In this document: positions 1 through 8,798 of the stretch, piece by piece
Numbering within the stretch: position 1 is the first letter of the stretch
How the letters are laid out: every line of letters starts with the position of its first letter
Assembly (NCBI RefSeq): GCF_904848625.1
Contig: NZ_CAJHCP010000013.1
Location: 124,001 to 188,000 of the forward strand
Length of the DNA: 64,000 nucleotides
From: Paraburkholderia metrosideri
GTDB taxonomy: Bacteria; Pseudomonadota; Gammaproteobacteria; Burkholderiales; Burkholderiaceae
Direction of reading: 5' to 3'
Program-made: the position numbers and the translations under genes
The notes under the pieces: generated by a model
Told to the model about the DNA's origin: nothing
The model's database searches: none
The model's input: only the letters and a program-made list of their open reading frames with translations

Positions 1-291
1 CATGGCATGGGGCTCGGCCCCAGCGGGGCGCTGGCACAAATCTGATGCTGTTTGGCCGGGTACCGACGTACCCGCGTATTTGCGCGTCCGGGCGGACTGA
101 CTAGACTGGAACACCCGAACACCACGACATCCGGTTCATCAGAATTCGTGGACCGGGTTGCTTCGCGACTATGCGCAACGACGTTTTCATCATGTTGAAA
201 AACCCCCACGTATGCCATATCGGATGATTACCGGATGCCTGCCACACAGGCACGGCCGTTCGTCAGCAACGGAATCCCGGAGTGACAGCAT

Positions 292-804
292 ATGCATGTA
301 GCACTGATGCTGTACACAGGCTCCCGGATGCTCGAAGTGAGCGGGCCGATGGATGTCTTTCACGAGACGAATCGCCTGTGCGGTGAAACGGTGTATGAAC
401 AGCATCTCGTTGGTCCGTCACCGGGCCCGGTTCAATGCTCGAATGGCATTTCGGTCGACACGACGGAATGCTTACGGGATGGCCTCCCTTCATTCGACCT
501 CGTCGTCGTACCGGGTGCTTCGGACGTCGACCCGGGTCGAAAACATCACGAACTCGTGGACTGGCTCAGTGACGCGGGCCGTAGCGTCCGAAGGCTCGCG
601 TCGGTATCCAACGGGGCCCGTCTGGTCGCGCGAGCCGGCCTTGTCGATCGACGCTGTTTGCGCGATGGAAAACTCTACTCGTCGCGAGGTGCAACTGACA
701 GTATCGAAATGGCTCTGTTGCTGGTCAGTGAGGACCTCGGAGAAGAGACCGCGTTAGGCGTTGCGAAGTCACTATCGCGGCAGTGCAGCTGGATACGATT
801 TTGA
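292..804 (+). pseudogene. Decayed GlxA-like regulator (DJ-1/PfpI domain remnant)
   Basis: The 170-residue product aligns in my reading with the N-terminal DJ-1/PfpI amidase-like domain of GlxA-type AraC regulators: an opening sensor segment, the FDLVVVPGASD strand and a KLYSSRGATDSIEMALLLV segment. Three things suggest decay. The nucleophile-elbow cysteine (usually SVCTGA) is replaced by SVSNGA. About 25 residues normally found between the LVDRR region and DGKLYSS, including the THW motif, are missing. The C-terminal AraC helix-turn-helix that makes the family about 320 residues long is absent, and the frame stops at 804. The ATG at 292 has a GGAG-like stretch upstream. It could still be expressed as a small domain protein. 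The family is fairly sure; the pseudogene status is inference. Confidence 0.6.
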
Positions 805-869
805 ACCTGCCTGGATGCGGCAATCAGTGCTCGCAGGTCGGGCTTCCATTAGCCAGGTCTCCTCATTCC

Positions 870-1169
870 ATGATCGATGAAAATCTGATTTACAAGGCAC
901 TCGCGAATCCGTTTCGCCGCGACGTCCTGAAGTGGTTAAAGACGCCCAATCAATACTTCAGGCGGGACTATGTCGATGTTGGGCGCGGAGTACCTTTGCA
1001 TGCCATTCTCGCGCTCAGTGGCCTGTCGCAACCTACCGTATCGGCACATGTCACGGCATTGATCGAAGCGCGGCTACTCGTGGCCACCCGCGTCAGCCAG
1101 TGGCTGTTTGTGACGCGCAACGAGGAAGTTATTCGTGGCTTTACCGCGCAACTCGGTGCGCACCTGTAG
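870..1169 (+). CDS. ArsR-family winged-helix transcriptional regulator
   Basis: Small DNA-binding protein of about 99 residues. It opens with the typical ArsR stretch LIYKALANPFRRDVLKWL and has a recognition-helix segment LSGLSQPTVSAHVTAL followed by a wing (LLVATRVSQWLFVTRN). I chose the ATG at 870 because the family pattern begins a few residues after it; the open frame extends upstream to 783 into the previous gene without family similarity. No metal-binding ELCVC motif is visible, so this is not a classical arsenic or metal sensor. Its target is unknown. It follows the decayed GlxA-like gene on the same strand with a 65-bp gap. Confidence 0.75.
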   Translation: MIDENLIYKALANPFRRDVLKWLKTPNQYFRRDYVDVGRGVPLHAILALSGLSQPTVSAHVTALIEARLLVATRVSQWLFVTRNEEVIRGFTAQLGAHL

Positions 1170-1466
1170 CCGTTGACTGCGTTGGTTGGTCGGCGCGTAC
1201 GCGATTTTTCATACAATTTTCTCCCGAACAGGGCGCTCACTTTCGACAAAATTAAACGATCTTATCAATGCCGTTTTTATGGACTATTTCCCACGATGTT
1301 TGGCGAGAAGCGAGGCGATGCTCGTCGTGAAATCTCTAATTTCAAGGTTGTAAAAAAGATCTGCTATGTTGAGATCTGGTACGGCTTCGCGCTCGATCGG
1401 GCCGAAGCCTGGCTGCGCTTCTTCCTTGCGTCAAAAGCGGAATTAAGCGGTTGATGCCTTCGCGAT

Positions 1467-2378
1467 ATGGATGTCCATATGATGAAACTCAATCAGCTTC
1501 GAACGTTCATTGCCGTTGTTGAATCAAAAAGTATCCATCGGGGCGCATCAGCGCTAGGCATTTCCCAGCCTGCTGTTTCAATGACCCTACGCGATCTCGA
1601 AGAGATTTTCGGTGGCCCACTGTTGGTACGGAAGACAAAAGGCGTTGAAGTCACGGCTCTGGGCGCGCTGCTGCATCAGCGAGGTCGTGCAATTCTCGCC
1701 GATCTGGATCGAATAAACGAAGAAATGGCCAGTTTGCAGAATCGGAGGGGTGGCATGGTTTCGATCGCTGTTTCTTCCGCAATTGTCTTCACCGTTCTCC
1801 CTTATGCGTTACGGCAGTTTCGGGAGAAAATGCCCAGCGTCCAGGTGAGAATAACGGAAATCTCTGGACGGGATGCGTTAATTGACGGTCTGGCAGGTGG
1901 GAAATTCGATTTCGCGACGATATTGACCGCACCGTATTTTTTCCCGCTTCCCGACGACATCGAGAGATTGGCAGAGGTTGATCTCCCTCTAATTGTTGGA
2001 GCGCGGGCCCCCCATCCACTTGTGCATGCAAAATCTCTCAGTGAATTAATCGATGCCGAATGGCTGATTCCATTTGAAGGCTCCGATTCAGTTGAGCTAT
2101 CTCTTAAAAACGACTTTTCTAGGTTTGGATTGAAGGTGCCCGCGCGCCCGGTTCACTGCGATAACGTAGCGACGGCATTGGAGATTTTTGGAAAGATGGA
2201 TTTTATTGGGGTTTTTACAAAGAAATTTGCAGATATCCAATTCGAACGTTACAACCTTGTTCAAATAAAAATACGGGAGACTCTTCCTGTGCTACAGGCA
2301 GGTATGTTTCAGAGGCAGCAATACATTCAAACCGAAGCGGCGGAATACTTCATCGAGTGTTTCAGGGCTAACATGTAG
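1467..2378 (+). CDS. LysR-family transcriptional regulator
   Basis: A 303-residue LysR-type regulator. The N-terminal winged HTH is clear (LNQLRTFIAVVESKSIHRGA, then GISQPAVSMTLRDLEE and LLVRKTKGVEVTALG), followed by a linker helix and a periplasmic-binding-protein-like effector domain from about residue 95 to the end. The translation start may be the third ATG (1482), which places KLNQLRTF at the usual distance from the start; two in-frame ATGs lie upstream. LysR regulators commonly control a divergent neighbour, but the gene on the 5' side reads the same way, so no target is evident. The downstream 360 bp carry no gene. Confidence 0.9.
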   Translation: MDVHMMKLNQLRTFIAVVESKSIHRGASALGISQPAVSMTLRDLEEIFGGPLLVRKTKGVEVTALGALLHQRGRAILADLDRINEEMASLQNRRGGMVSIAVSSAIVFTVLPYALRQFREKMPSVQVRITEISGRDALIDGLAGGKFDFATILTAPYFFPLPDDIERLAEVDLPLIVGARAPHPLVHAKSLSELIDAEWLIPFEGSDSVELSLKNDFSRFGLKVPARPVHCDNVATALEIFGKMDFIGVFTKKFADIQFERYNLVQIKIRETLPVLQAGMFQRQQYIQTEAAEYFIECFRANM

Positions 2379-2739
2379 TTGGCAACAGAAAAAACAAGCA
2401 TTTGAGCATTTAGCCCCGGCTGACTTTGATTAACTGTCAAGAGGCGAATCCCCGAAGATTGAGGGTTGGGCGGATCTACAGTCCAAGTGCCCAGACTACA
2501 ATCATCCGTCTGCTCCAGATTTTTTTCGAATACTATCGATTCTCTCGTATTGCCGAGGTAATTTTTTTCACCGTTATACGGGATGTCCCCTCCTCACCTT
2601 CACACAGGAATTGATATTCAGATCCACCAATTCCGATATTGACAAGGGTCTCGACTTGTCCTACAGCAATTTTTGATAAAAAAAATAGATTAGCAGACAA
2701 AAATAGAAAAGCTTTTTCATGAGAGGGTGCCGCGTATTC
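2379..2739. other. AT-rich intergenic region after the LysR gene
   Basis: No convincing gene on either strand. The stretch is noticeably AT-rich, with several T and A runs (around 2560-2570 and 2675-2690), and separates the LysR gene from the convergent T6SS minus-strand arm. I see no strong terminator stem here. Confidence 0.6.
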
Positions 2740-3027
2740 TTATCGTTTCGGATTGACGCTCAGAGGAGTGAGCATGATGCAGGGAGATCGCCCGGCCATG
2801 CCGCTGCGAACGCTGTCATTGCGCTGCACGTAACGAGTGCGCAGATCGTCCAGACTGAACTTCGGGTCATCCTGTGATACGTCGTATGCGGTCGCCGTCG
2901 CGTCGCCAACAAGCTGCCGTAAACGGCGGTAGCTGAACAGGCCATTGGCATCCAGTGGTGCATTTTCGCTATCGATCTTCTGCCAACCAGTAAAGAAAGG
3001 GAAGTCCGCATCCGAGATTCACGTAGC
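2740..3027 (-). pseudogene. Fragment of a second T6SS effector gene
   Basis: Positions 2792-3017 match 4906-5131, inside the effector gene 3828-6251, without any gap and with only about 13 differences in 226 bases (roughly 94 percent by my count). After a deletion of about 26 bases, a short match (CACGTAG) resumes near 3019-3027. The matching part corresponds to about residues 374-449 of the effector, in the linker between its two enzymatic domains, and stays open in the equivalent frame up to a TAA at 2740-2742. No start region and neither catalytic domain is present. This looks like the leftover of a duplicated effector gene lost by recombination, lying beyond the immunity gene. Confidence 0.75.
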
Positions 3028-3199
3028 GCGCAATTTTTTTGGATGCATGAGGTATTATTCGAGCGAGTTCTGCAACACTTAGCCCCCGCATTTCCTAAAC
3101 GGATTAGATTCATCGTATTCATGCTCGTGTGCGGCGGGAAAATCAATAATATGTCCGACAATAGAGCCGGGGGTCGAAAATGCATTTGCAGGGGCATCT

Positions 3200-3817
3200 C
3201 TATTTAAAGAGCGCCGCGCAAGCATCATCGGTCGCAACGACCCGTCGATTGCCCGGGATATCCCACACTCCCGGTTGGGCGTCTTGCGAACAGTCAATTT
3301 GCCCGGTTGGCGCGACATAGCGTCCGGTGGGGGAAAGGATCGCCGTCCCCGCCTCACCACTACCGCCAAACGCGGACTTCTTCAGTTCACTGAGTTTCCG
3401 GCCAGCAACATACGCGCCCCTTACCGAGACAAGGTTTCGTGACGACCCGATACGGGCGACGGTAGCCAGATAGGTAAATGGCTGCGCGCTGACAAAATCA
3501 AGGGCGACATAAATACCCTTCGAGAGATTTATGTCGGATAGTACGCCCACATTCGAGGGGATCGAGAGGACGTGCACCGCTCGTCCCGCCTGACAGTGAG
3601 CCAGTTCCTGTTTTGCGACATACCCCGTTTCGGAGACCATGACTGCCGATCCATCGAAGCTCTCAACTGCGTAAAGTGGGGGCCTGTCAAGCAAGCACAT
3701 TCTGGAACTGTCAATTTTCAGTGAGGAACCAGCCACTTGGTAGGTGTCATCCGCATAGCCGGTTCCCCAGACAAAGACCGATGTCAACACAAACATATTC
3801 AAACCGATTTTAGGCAT
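3200..3817 (-). CDS. Exported protein of unknown function, probable T6SS immunity protein
   Basis: The product is about 205 residues from the ATG at 3817. It starts with a typical signal peptide (MPKIGLNMFVLTSVFVWGTG, then YADDTY), so cleavage before DDTY would send it to the periplasm. I chose this start because the open frame upstream (to 3865) overlaps the effector gene and would bury the signal peptide. There are several cysteines (in MCLLD, AHCQAG, IDCSQD and DACAAL), which may form disulfides. I do not recognise a family. It lies 10 bp downstream of a VgrG-linked peptidoglycan-hydrolase gene, the usual place for the cognate immunity protein. A periplasmic location fits protection against a cell-wall enzyme. 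The role is inference from position and export signal. Confidence 0.6.
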   Translation of the reverse strand: MPKIGLNMFVLTSVFVWGTGYADDTYQVAGSSLKIDSSRMCLLDRPPLYAVESFDGSAVMVSETGYVAKQELAHCQAGRAVHVLSIPSNVGVLSDINLSKGIYVALDFVSAQPFTYLATVARIGSSRNLVSVRGAYVAGRKLSELKKSAFGGSGEAGTAILSPTGRYVAPTGQIDCSQDAQPGVWDIPGNRRVVATDDACAALFK

Positions 3818-3827
3818 TTGCGAGTTC

Positions 3828-6251
3828 TCACGAAATGATGTTTTTAGCAGAACGGGTATAATCAAGACGTCGATCCCAGTCTATATAGCCACCATTAATT
3901 GCATGTGTGATATCGCGAGAAACTTGCTGCTCTTTTTGCTTGTCCACATCAGAAATGGCCATCTGCGGTGAATCCTGATCGATATGTCTGGCTAGGTATG
4001 GCCTTTCGAATCGCAAATAAAATCCCGCGCTATCCAGACAGTTCTCAGGAAGGGCGACTCTCTGAGGGTCATTGACCATCGCAGGGATTTTCGTCATGTC
4101 GCTACGGTTGTGGGCAAGATATGCCGGGTCAGTCCACCATGATGCAGTAAACGATGCACCCGAAATCCAACCCTTGAATGTCCAGTAGTCTGCGTAGTTG
4201 CTGCGCCCAGTTAGCTGCTTGAAACCCCGTCCCCGGAACTTCTGGGCATCTTCCCGATCGCAGTTGCCATTCCGCCAGTCGTAAGAACCCGTGATCCGCG
4301 TTGCGTGGCTGTTGAACTTTGTTGAGCGAAACCAAGCATCGTCCTCAGCGGGAATCTGGCCGTACCAATGCCCCACCGTGGACTCCAAAGCTGTCGACGC
4401 AGCATTAATGACCGTCCCGTGAAATCCATTACTCTGGAGTTGGCCAAGCATACTTGTTTCCTGCATCGACGTTAGCCATGCGCTTTCAACCGCGCCTTGC
4501 CCAAGAAAATGAGCAAGCCGCGCCTGAGACGTTAAGCCAAATTTTCGTGTCGCCAAATTAAGCGGATTCAAGTAGGTGGCACGCAATTGGTCAGGCGTGG
4601 GCTGCTGGTGCCTGCTGTAGCGCCTATCTGAGTAGATTTGTTTAAACTCATCTTGACTCAGCCACCCGCATTTCCTAAAGTGCCGGATAAACGCAAGCGG
4701 ATGAAAGAACCAGAATTTTTTCCCTCCAGCAAGTGAGGGTATCTGGTCCATGAACTGAAGTTTTTTCAGAAAACCGCTAAACCTCTCATAACCGTCCGGG
4801 TCGGTGTCCTCGCACTTTCCAAAATACCCGTCCGGCTTGTCCAAATCCTGATATCGCTGATCGTTGTTGACCGGGTCCCATTCGCTGCTGGTATGGCAGA
4901 CGAAACCGGCCATGCCGCTGCGAACGGTGTCATTGCCCTGCACGTAATGAGTGAACTGATCGTCCAGACTGAACTTCGGGTCATCCTGTGATACGTCGTA
5001 TGCGGTCGCCATCGCGTCGCCAATAAGCTGCCGCAACCGGCGGTAGCTGAACAGGCCATTGGCATCCAGCGGTGCATTATTGCTATCGATCTTCTGCCAA
5101 CCAGTAAAGAAAGGGAAGTCCGCATCCGAGAGCTTGATGACGGATGTTCTGCTGATATCCACGTAGGCCTGGGTACCATTCGCATCGAACGGTACGGCAA
5201 CCCAGGTCGCTTTCTCCTGGGCCGAGTTCAGTGTGGGAGACGGCGTGAGGATACGCCCAAAGCGCAGCAGTTCGTACCCGTCACTCGGACAGGTTGAATA
5301 GAACGCCAGCGCCCGCTCATAGAGCTTGTATTCGTAGTCGGAGAAGTTATCTTTCACCGGCTGAGGCGTCAGCAGTACGCAATTGCCGTCACCATTTTCG
5401 TCCAGCCACGCGCGCGTATAGCGCTGCCCTTTGTGGAAGTACGCCTCGACATACAGCTTGCTCCTGTCATTGGGCAACTTGCCCGCGCTCAGCACAGGAA
5501 ACCAAGGATCGTCATGCGGCGTCCCGGGGCGAGCGACGAATTCCGCCGTGGCGGGAATCACAAAGTAGGCGTGCCCCCACCAGTCATCCGATGTGGGCTG
5601 CACCGGATGCTTTTCGCCGAGCTGGACGGAATGCCGGGACTGATCCAACCACGCGGTGAAGTCCTCCCCGGTCATGAAGATTTCGAAGTGCAGATGTCGC
5701 AGGCCTTGCGACTGCCCCCAATGGCCGAGAATATCCTTTCGATGAACCTTGTTGCCGTTGCCCTGCCTGACTCCATCACCCGCCTGGAGTAGCCATGCCG
5801 CAAGCACGGTGGGCGACGTATCCTGTGACGAGGTCACAGGCTGCTGCGCGCCAAGTGTCTGGTGGGCCGTCAGATCGAGCAGGTGCATGTAGAGCGAATA
5901 GAACGTGATGGTGCGCCCGTCTCCCGTATCGGTGACGTGACGAAGCAGCACGAACCCGTTATTGGTATTCAGTGCTTCCTGTCCTGTCGATTCGTCAATG
6001 TGACCATCTGAAATGGGATTCTGGCTGACGCGGTAGGCGACGACCTCGCCATCCGCGATGGCACGCACGGGTTCATCCGGACTACCCGGCACCAAGTGGA
6101 TGCCGCCGTGCCAGCGCCGGTCAAACGTAACGGGGAAAACACCGTGGTAGCCGGGCTCCAATGCCTCGACAGCCGTCATCATCGGATCTGTGTCCGTCTC
6201 ATCGCTGGAAGCCAGGCCAGACTGCGGCAGAAAGGGAGGGCTGATAATCAT
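3828..6251 (-). CDS. T6SS effector: M23 peptidase-like plus GH19/lysozyme-like domains
   Basis: An 807-residue protein encoded 2 bp after vgrG. The N-terminal part (about residues 30-200) resembles LytM/M23 metallopeptidases: WHGGIHL at 47-53, a YSLYMHL segment at 118-124 and the zinc-binding HLH at 186-188. The usual first motif HxxxD reads H48-G-G-I-H52 here, so the aspartate ligand is replaced by histidine. A central region (about 260-540) has SH3-like strands. The C-terminal part (about 560-790) resembles GH19 chitinase/lysozyme-like enzymes: AHFLGQGAVES with E589 as candidate catalytic acid, and FRGRGFKQLTGRSNY at 672-686. There is no signal peptide, as expected for T6SS cargo. It would cut both peptide and glycan bonds of a rival's cell wall after VgrG-dependent delivery. 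Activities are inferred. Confidence 0.8.
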   Translation of the reverse strand: MIISPPFLPQSGLASSDETDTDPMMTAVEALEPGYHGVFPVTFDRRWHGGIHLVPGSPDEPVRAIADGEVVAYRVSQNPISDGHIDESTGQEALNTNNGFVLLRHVTDTGDGRTITFYSLYMHLLDLTAHQTLGAQQPVTSSQDTSPTVLAAWLLQAGDGVRQGNGNKVHRKDILGHWGQSQGLRHLHFEIFMTGEDFTAWLDQSRHSVQLGEKHPVQPTSDDWWGHAYFVIPATAEFVARPGTPHDDPWFPVLSAGKLPNDRSKLYVEAYFHKGQRYTRAWLDENGDGNCVLLTPQPVKDNFSDYEYKLYERALAFYSTCPSDGYELLRFGRILTPSPTLNSAQEKATWVAVPFDANGTQAYVDISRTSVIKLSDADFPFFTGWQKIDSNNAPLDANGLFSYRRLRQLIGDAMATAYDVSQDDPKFSLDDQFTHYVQGNDTVRSGMAGFVCHTSSEWDPVNNDQRYQDLDKPDGYFGKCEDTDPDGYERFSGFLKKLQFMDQIPSLAGGKKFWFFHPLAFIRHFRKCGWLSQDEFKQIYSDRRYSRHQQPTPDQLRATYLNPLNLATRKFGLTSQARLAHFLGQGAVESAWLTSMQETSMLGQLQSNGFHGTVINAASTALESTVGHWYGQIPAEDDAWFRSTKFNSHATRITGSYDWRNGNCDREDAQKFRGRGFKQLTGRSNYADYWTFKGWISGASFTASWWTDPAYLAHNRSDMTKIPAMVNDPQRVALPENCLDSAGFYLRFERPYLARHIDQDSPQMAISDVDKQKEQQVSRDITHAINGGYIDWDRRLDYTRSAKNIIS

Positions 6252-6253
6252 GG

Positions 6254-8767
6254 TTAGCGTGATTGCGGATAAAGGCTGGTCGTTCTTAAGTCACCCTGGG
6301 GCATCGTCGGTAACGGCACACGCTTCGAATCAGCTCCCCGCTTGTCCCACTCCGCCGTCTTCTCATGGATATACCCCGGCGTCCCGTTGACAATGCCGCT
6401 ACCGTTGATCTGGATGTACGAACCGCCTGCACCAATCCAGACTTCCTTGGCCGAGTTGATAACAATCCTGCCGTCCGTACTGCTGATGGTCAGATCCCTC
6501 AGTGCGGCGAGCGCCATCGCGTCTCCCTGCGCCTGAATCTCGACCTTGCCCTTCGCCGCAAACAGGCGAATGCCGCGACCCGCCACGAACGAGATGACCC
6601 CGCGCACCGACGAGAGCAACGAACGGCCCGCCGCAATGCTCACGTCGCGGCCCGCCGTGATGGCGTGATCGTTCTGGCTTGCCAGGTGCATGCTGTCGGT
6701 GGCCGTCGCTGCGATGCCCGCAGCACTCGCCAGCAAGAGGTCGGGACGCAGCATCTCCGGTGACGGGTTCGCGGTGCTTCTCGCGCCGCCCCTGATCGCG
6801 TCGTTCTGCGCTTTCATATCCGCCGTCGCGTCGCTCTGGGTCACCTGCGTATCCTGCGCCTTGTGCCGCTGCGCGAACTGCGCCATGTCCTCGTGCAGCG
6901 CCCGCGCCTGCGTCAGCCGCTGCGCCGTCTCGTCCATATCCTTGACGGGCGCACCCGCACCTTTGCGCGTCTCGGTCGTCACCAGCATGCCCCGGTTCGC
7001 ACGGGCGACCCCATGTGCCTCAGTCGCCAACTCAAAGCCTTCGCCGCGTGCCTCACTTCGCCCCTTGCGCCGGTCGATGCGCGTGTTGCTGCCCAGCACC
7101 AGACGCGATTGCGCGTGGTCGCTCGTCACCTGCACCTGGAGCTTGCCGGGTGTGTCGTCGGTCACGACGCTGTTGGTCGTCGGCCCTTCGAGGTCCTCGC
7201 TCATCCAGCCGGAGAGCGCCTGGTTCGCAGGCAGCGGCCATGGCGGCTCATGGAACTGGTTCACGTGCCGCCCGGCGATATAGGGCTTGTCCGGGTCGTT
7301 GTCGTGGTAGCCGATGACAACCTCATGGCCCACGCGCGGAATGTAGATCGCCCCGTAATTCGCCCCCTGCCATGGCGAGGACACCCGCACCCAGCAGCTC
7401 GAGTCCTGGTTCTGCTGGCCCTCCCGGTCCCACGGGAACCAGACCTTCGCGCGGCCATACTTGTCGGTCCAGATTTTGGAATCCGAATACCCCGTCACAA
7501 TCGCCACCTCGCCGTGCGAACGTGGCTTCTTCGCCTTCTGCGGCGTACGGAAATACGTGTTGGCGGGTTGTACCGTGAAGCGCGTGTCGCACGTGTACTG
7601 CGGTTGCAGCGCACCGCGGTTCGTCACTGTGTCGCTATTGACGATCTCGATCTTTGTCGCGACGACCAGGTATTCGCCGTTGCCCGGTTCGAGCGGATAG
7701 CCTTCGAGGTGGAACGTGCGACCCACCATCAGCCCGCGGATGTTGCCGCGGCCATGGCCGCGCAGGCTCTTCGCCCGCTTTGCCTCCAGGCGCACCCGTG
7801 CCAGGTGCTCGCCTTCGAAGTCGACCTCATTGGGCGGCGCCGCTGTGCCCATTGCCCCGGCAAGCGGCTGCGAGTAGTCCCCCCACGCATAGTGCTCGAT
7901 GTTGTCGTTGGCGCGCTCGCGATAGTCCGAGTCCCTCGCGGCGAGGTTCGCGCGCGACTGCGTATAGTCGTAGTCGGTGACGCAGACCTTGCCTGTGGTC
8001 AGCACACGCGCAATCTCGAACTGGTAGACGTGTTCCTCGTCGATACGCTGGCCGTCCCGGTCCTGGTACCGGAGCGTCTCATAGGCCGGACCGTGCTTTT
8101 TGTACGCCGCGGTCGAATCGCACAGCACGAGCGTGGGACCCTGAAAGAAAAACGCGATGCCCCATTCCTGCCACAGGCGATTGAGATAAGCCCAGTCCGA
8201 TTCCCAGAACATGCGCTGGTAGTCCCGCTTCGGATACTGCCGCCCAAAGCCGGGACCTGCGAGGCGCAGGTCGTAGGGAAACGAATACTTCTTTAGGATC
8301 GTGTCGGAGATTTCCACAACGGTCTTGTCCTGGAAGAGTCTGGAGTCCTTGTTCAGGGTCGCCAGCCAGAGCCATGGGCGAATCCGGAGCCGGTAGAACG
8401 CCCGCCGCGTATCCGCGCCCACGCACTGCGCCGATACGATCAGACCGGTGATCTCGCGCACGTCCGCGCCGACATTCATCGACGGCGCCACCCCGATTTT
8501 TCCGGCCTCGTAGGTGCCGCTTCCCTCGATGGCGATCTTCACCGTCAGTTGCTTACCGACCAGCTCGTCCACCAGGACCCTATCCCTCGCCTCCTGCACG
8601 GTCAGGCCGATATCGTCCTTCGTCGCGATTTCGACGGTGTAGTCGTAAAGCTTGCCGAGCTTCTCGGTGCCCGTCAGGCGCGACACGGTTAAGATGCTTT
8701 CGCCCCGCCACTTCGGCAGGGCCGCGCTGGTAATCTCCAGCGTGCGGGGTTGATCAAGCCAGGACAT
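6254..8767 (-). CDS. vgrG: VgrG spike protein of the T6SS (TssI)
   Basis: An 837-residue VgrG, the trimeric tip of the T6SS tube. The N-terminal two-thirds resemble phage gp27/gp5-like spike proteins (RESILTVSRLTGTEKLGKLY; DSSCWVRVSSPWQGANYGA; IPRVGHEVVIGYHDNDPDKP). These are followed by a long linker and a DUF2345-type beta-helical extension (about residues 640-800), ending with repeated hydrophobic strands. The ATG at 8767 sits 31 bp after the upstream tssF-like gene. The stop is immediately followed by the effector ATG, so the two are probably translationally coupled and the extension may serve as the effector docking site. No separate PAAR gene is visible to cap the spike in this window. 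Confidence 0.95.
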   Translation of the reverse strand: MSWLDQPRTLEITSAALPKWRGESILTVSRLTGTEKLGKLYDYTVEIATKDDIGLTVQEARDRVLVDELVGKQLTVKIAIEGSGTYEAGKIGVAPSMNVGADVREITGLIVSAQCVGADTRRAFYRLRIRPWLWLATLNKDSRLFQDKTVVEISDTILKKYSFPYDLRLAGPGFGRQYPKRDYQRMFWESDWAYLNRLWQEWGIAFFFQGPTLVLCDSTAAYKKHGPAYETLRYQDRDGQRIDEEHVYQFEIARVLTTGKVCVTDYDYTQSRANLAARDSDYRERANDNIEHYAWGDYSQPLAGAMGTAAPPNEVDFEGEHLARVRLEAKRAKSLRGHGRGNIRGLMVGRTFHLEGYPLEPGNGEYLVVATKIEIVNSDTVTNRGALQPQYTCDTRFTVQPANTYFRTPQKAKKPRSHGEVAIVTGYSDSKIWTDKYGRAKVWFPWDREGQQNQDSSCWVRVSSPWQGANYGAIYIPRVGHEVVIGYHDNDPDKPYIAGRHVNQFHEPPWPLPANQALSGWMSEDLEGPTTNSVVTDDTPGKLQVQVTSDHAQSRLVLGSNTRIDRRKGRSEARGEGFELATEAHGVARANRGMLVTTETRKGAGAPVKDMDETAQRLTQARALHEDMAQFAQRHKAQDTQVTQSDATADMKAQNDAIRGGARSTANPSPEMLRPDLLLASAAGIAATATDSMHLASQNDHAITAGRDVSIAAGRSLLSSVRGVISFVAGRGIRLFAAKGKVEIQAQGDAMALAALRDLTISSTDGRIVINSAKEVWIGAGGSYIQINGSGIVNGTPGYIHEKTAEWDKRGADSKRVPLPTMPQGDLRTTSLYPQSR

Positions 8768-8798
8768 CGGTCACTCCGTAAGCGTTCGGAAAAGCAGA

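Noticed and set aside
1173..1454. 93-codon frame between the ArsR-like and LysR genes
   Set aside because: No ribosome binding site and no recognisable family; it probably only spans the intergenic region.
3085..4679. 15-bp identical sequence CCCGCATTTCCTAAA at 3085 and 4665
   Set aside because: It encodes FRKCG in both places, but its order relative to the main duplicated block is reversed, so I cannot join it to the duplicated fragment with confidence.
6863..8296. 477-codon open frame on the plus strand opposite vgrG
   Set aside because: It is antisense to a certain vgrG, has no family pattern, and its Arg/Pro/Ala-rich composition is typical of GC-rich shadow frames.
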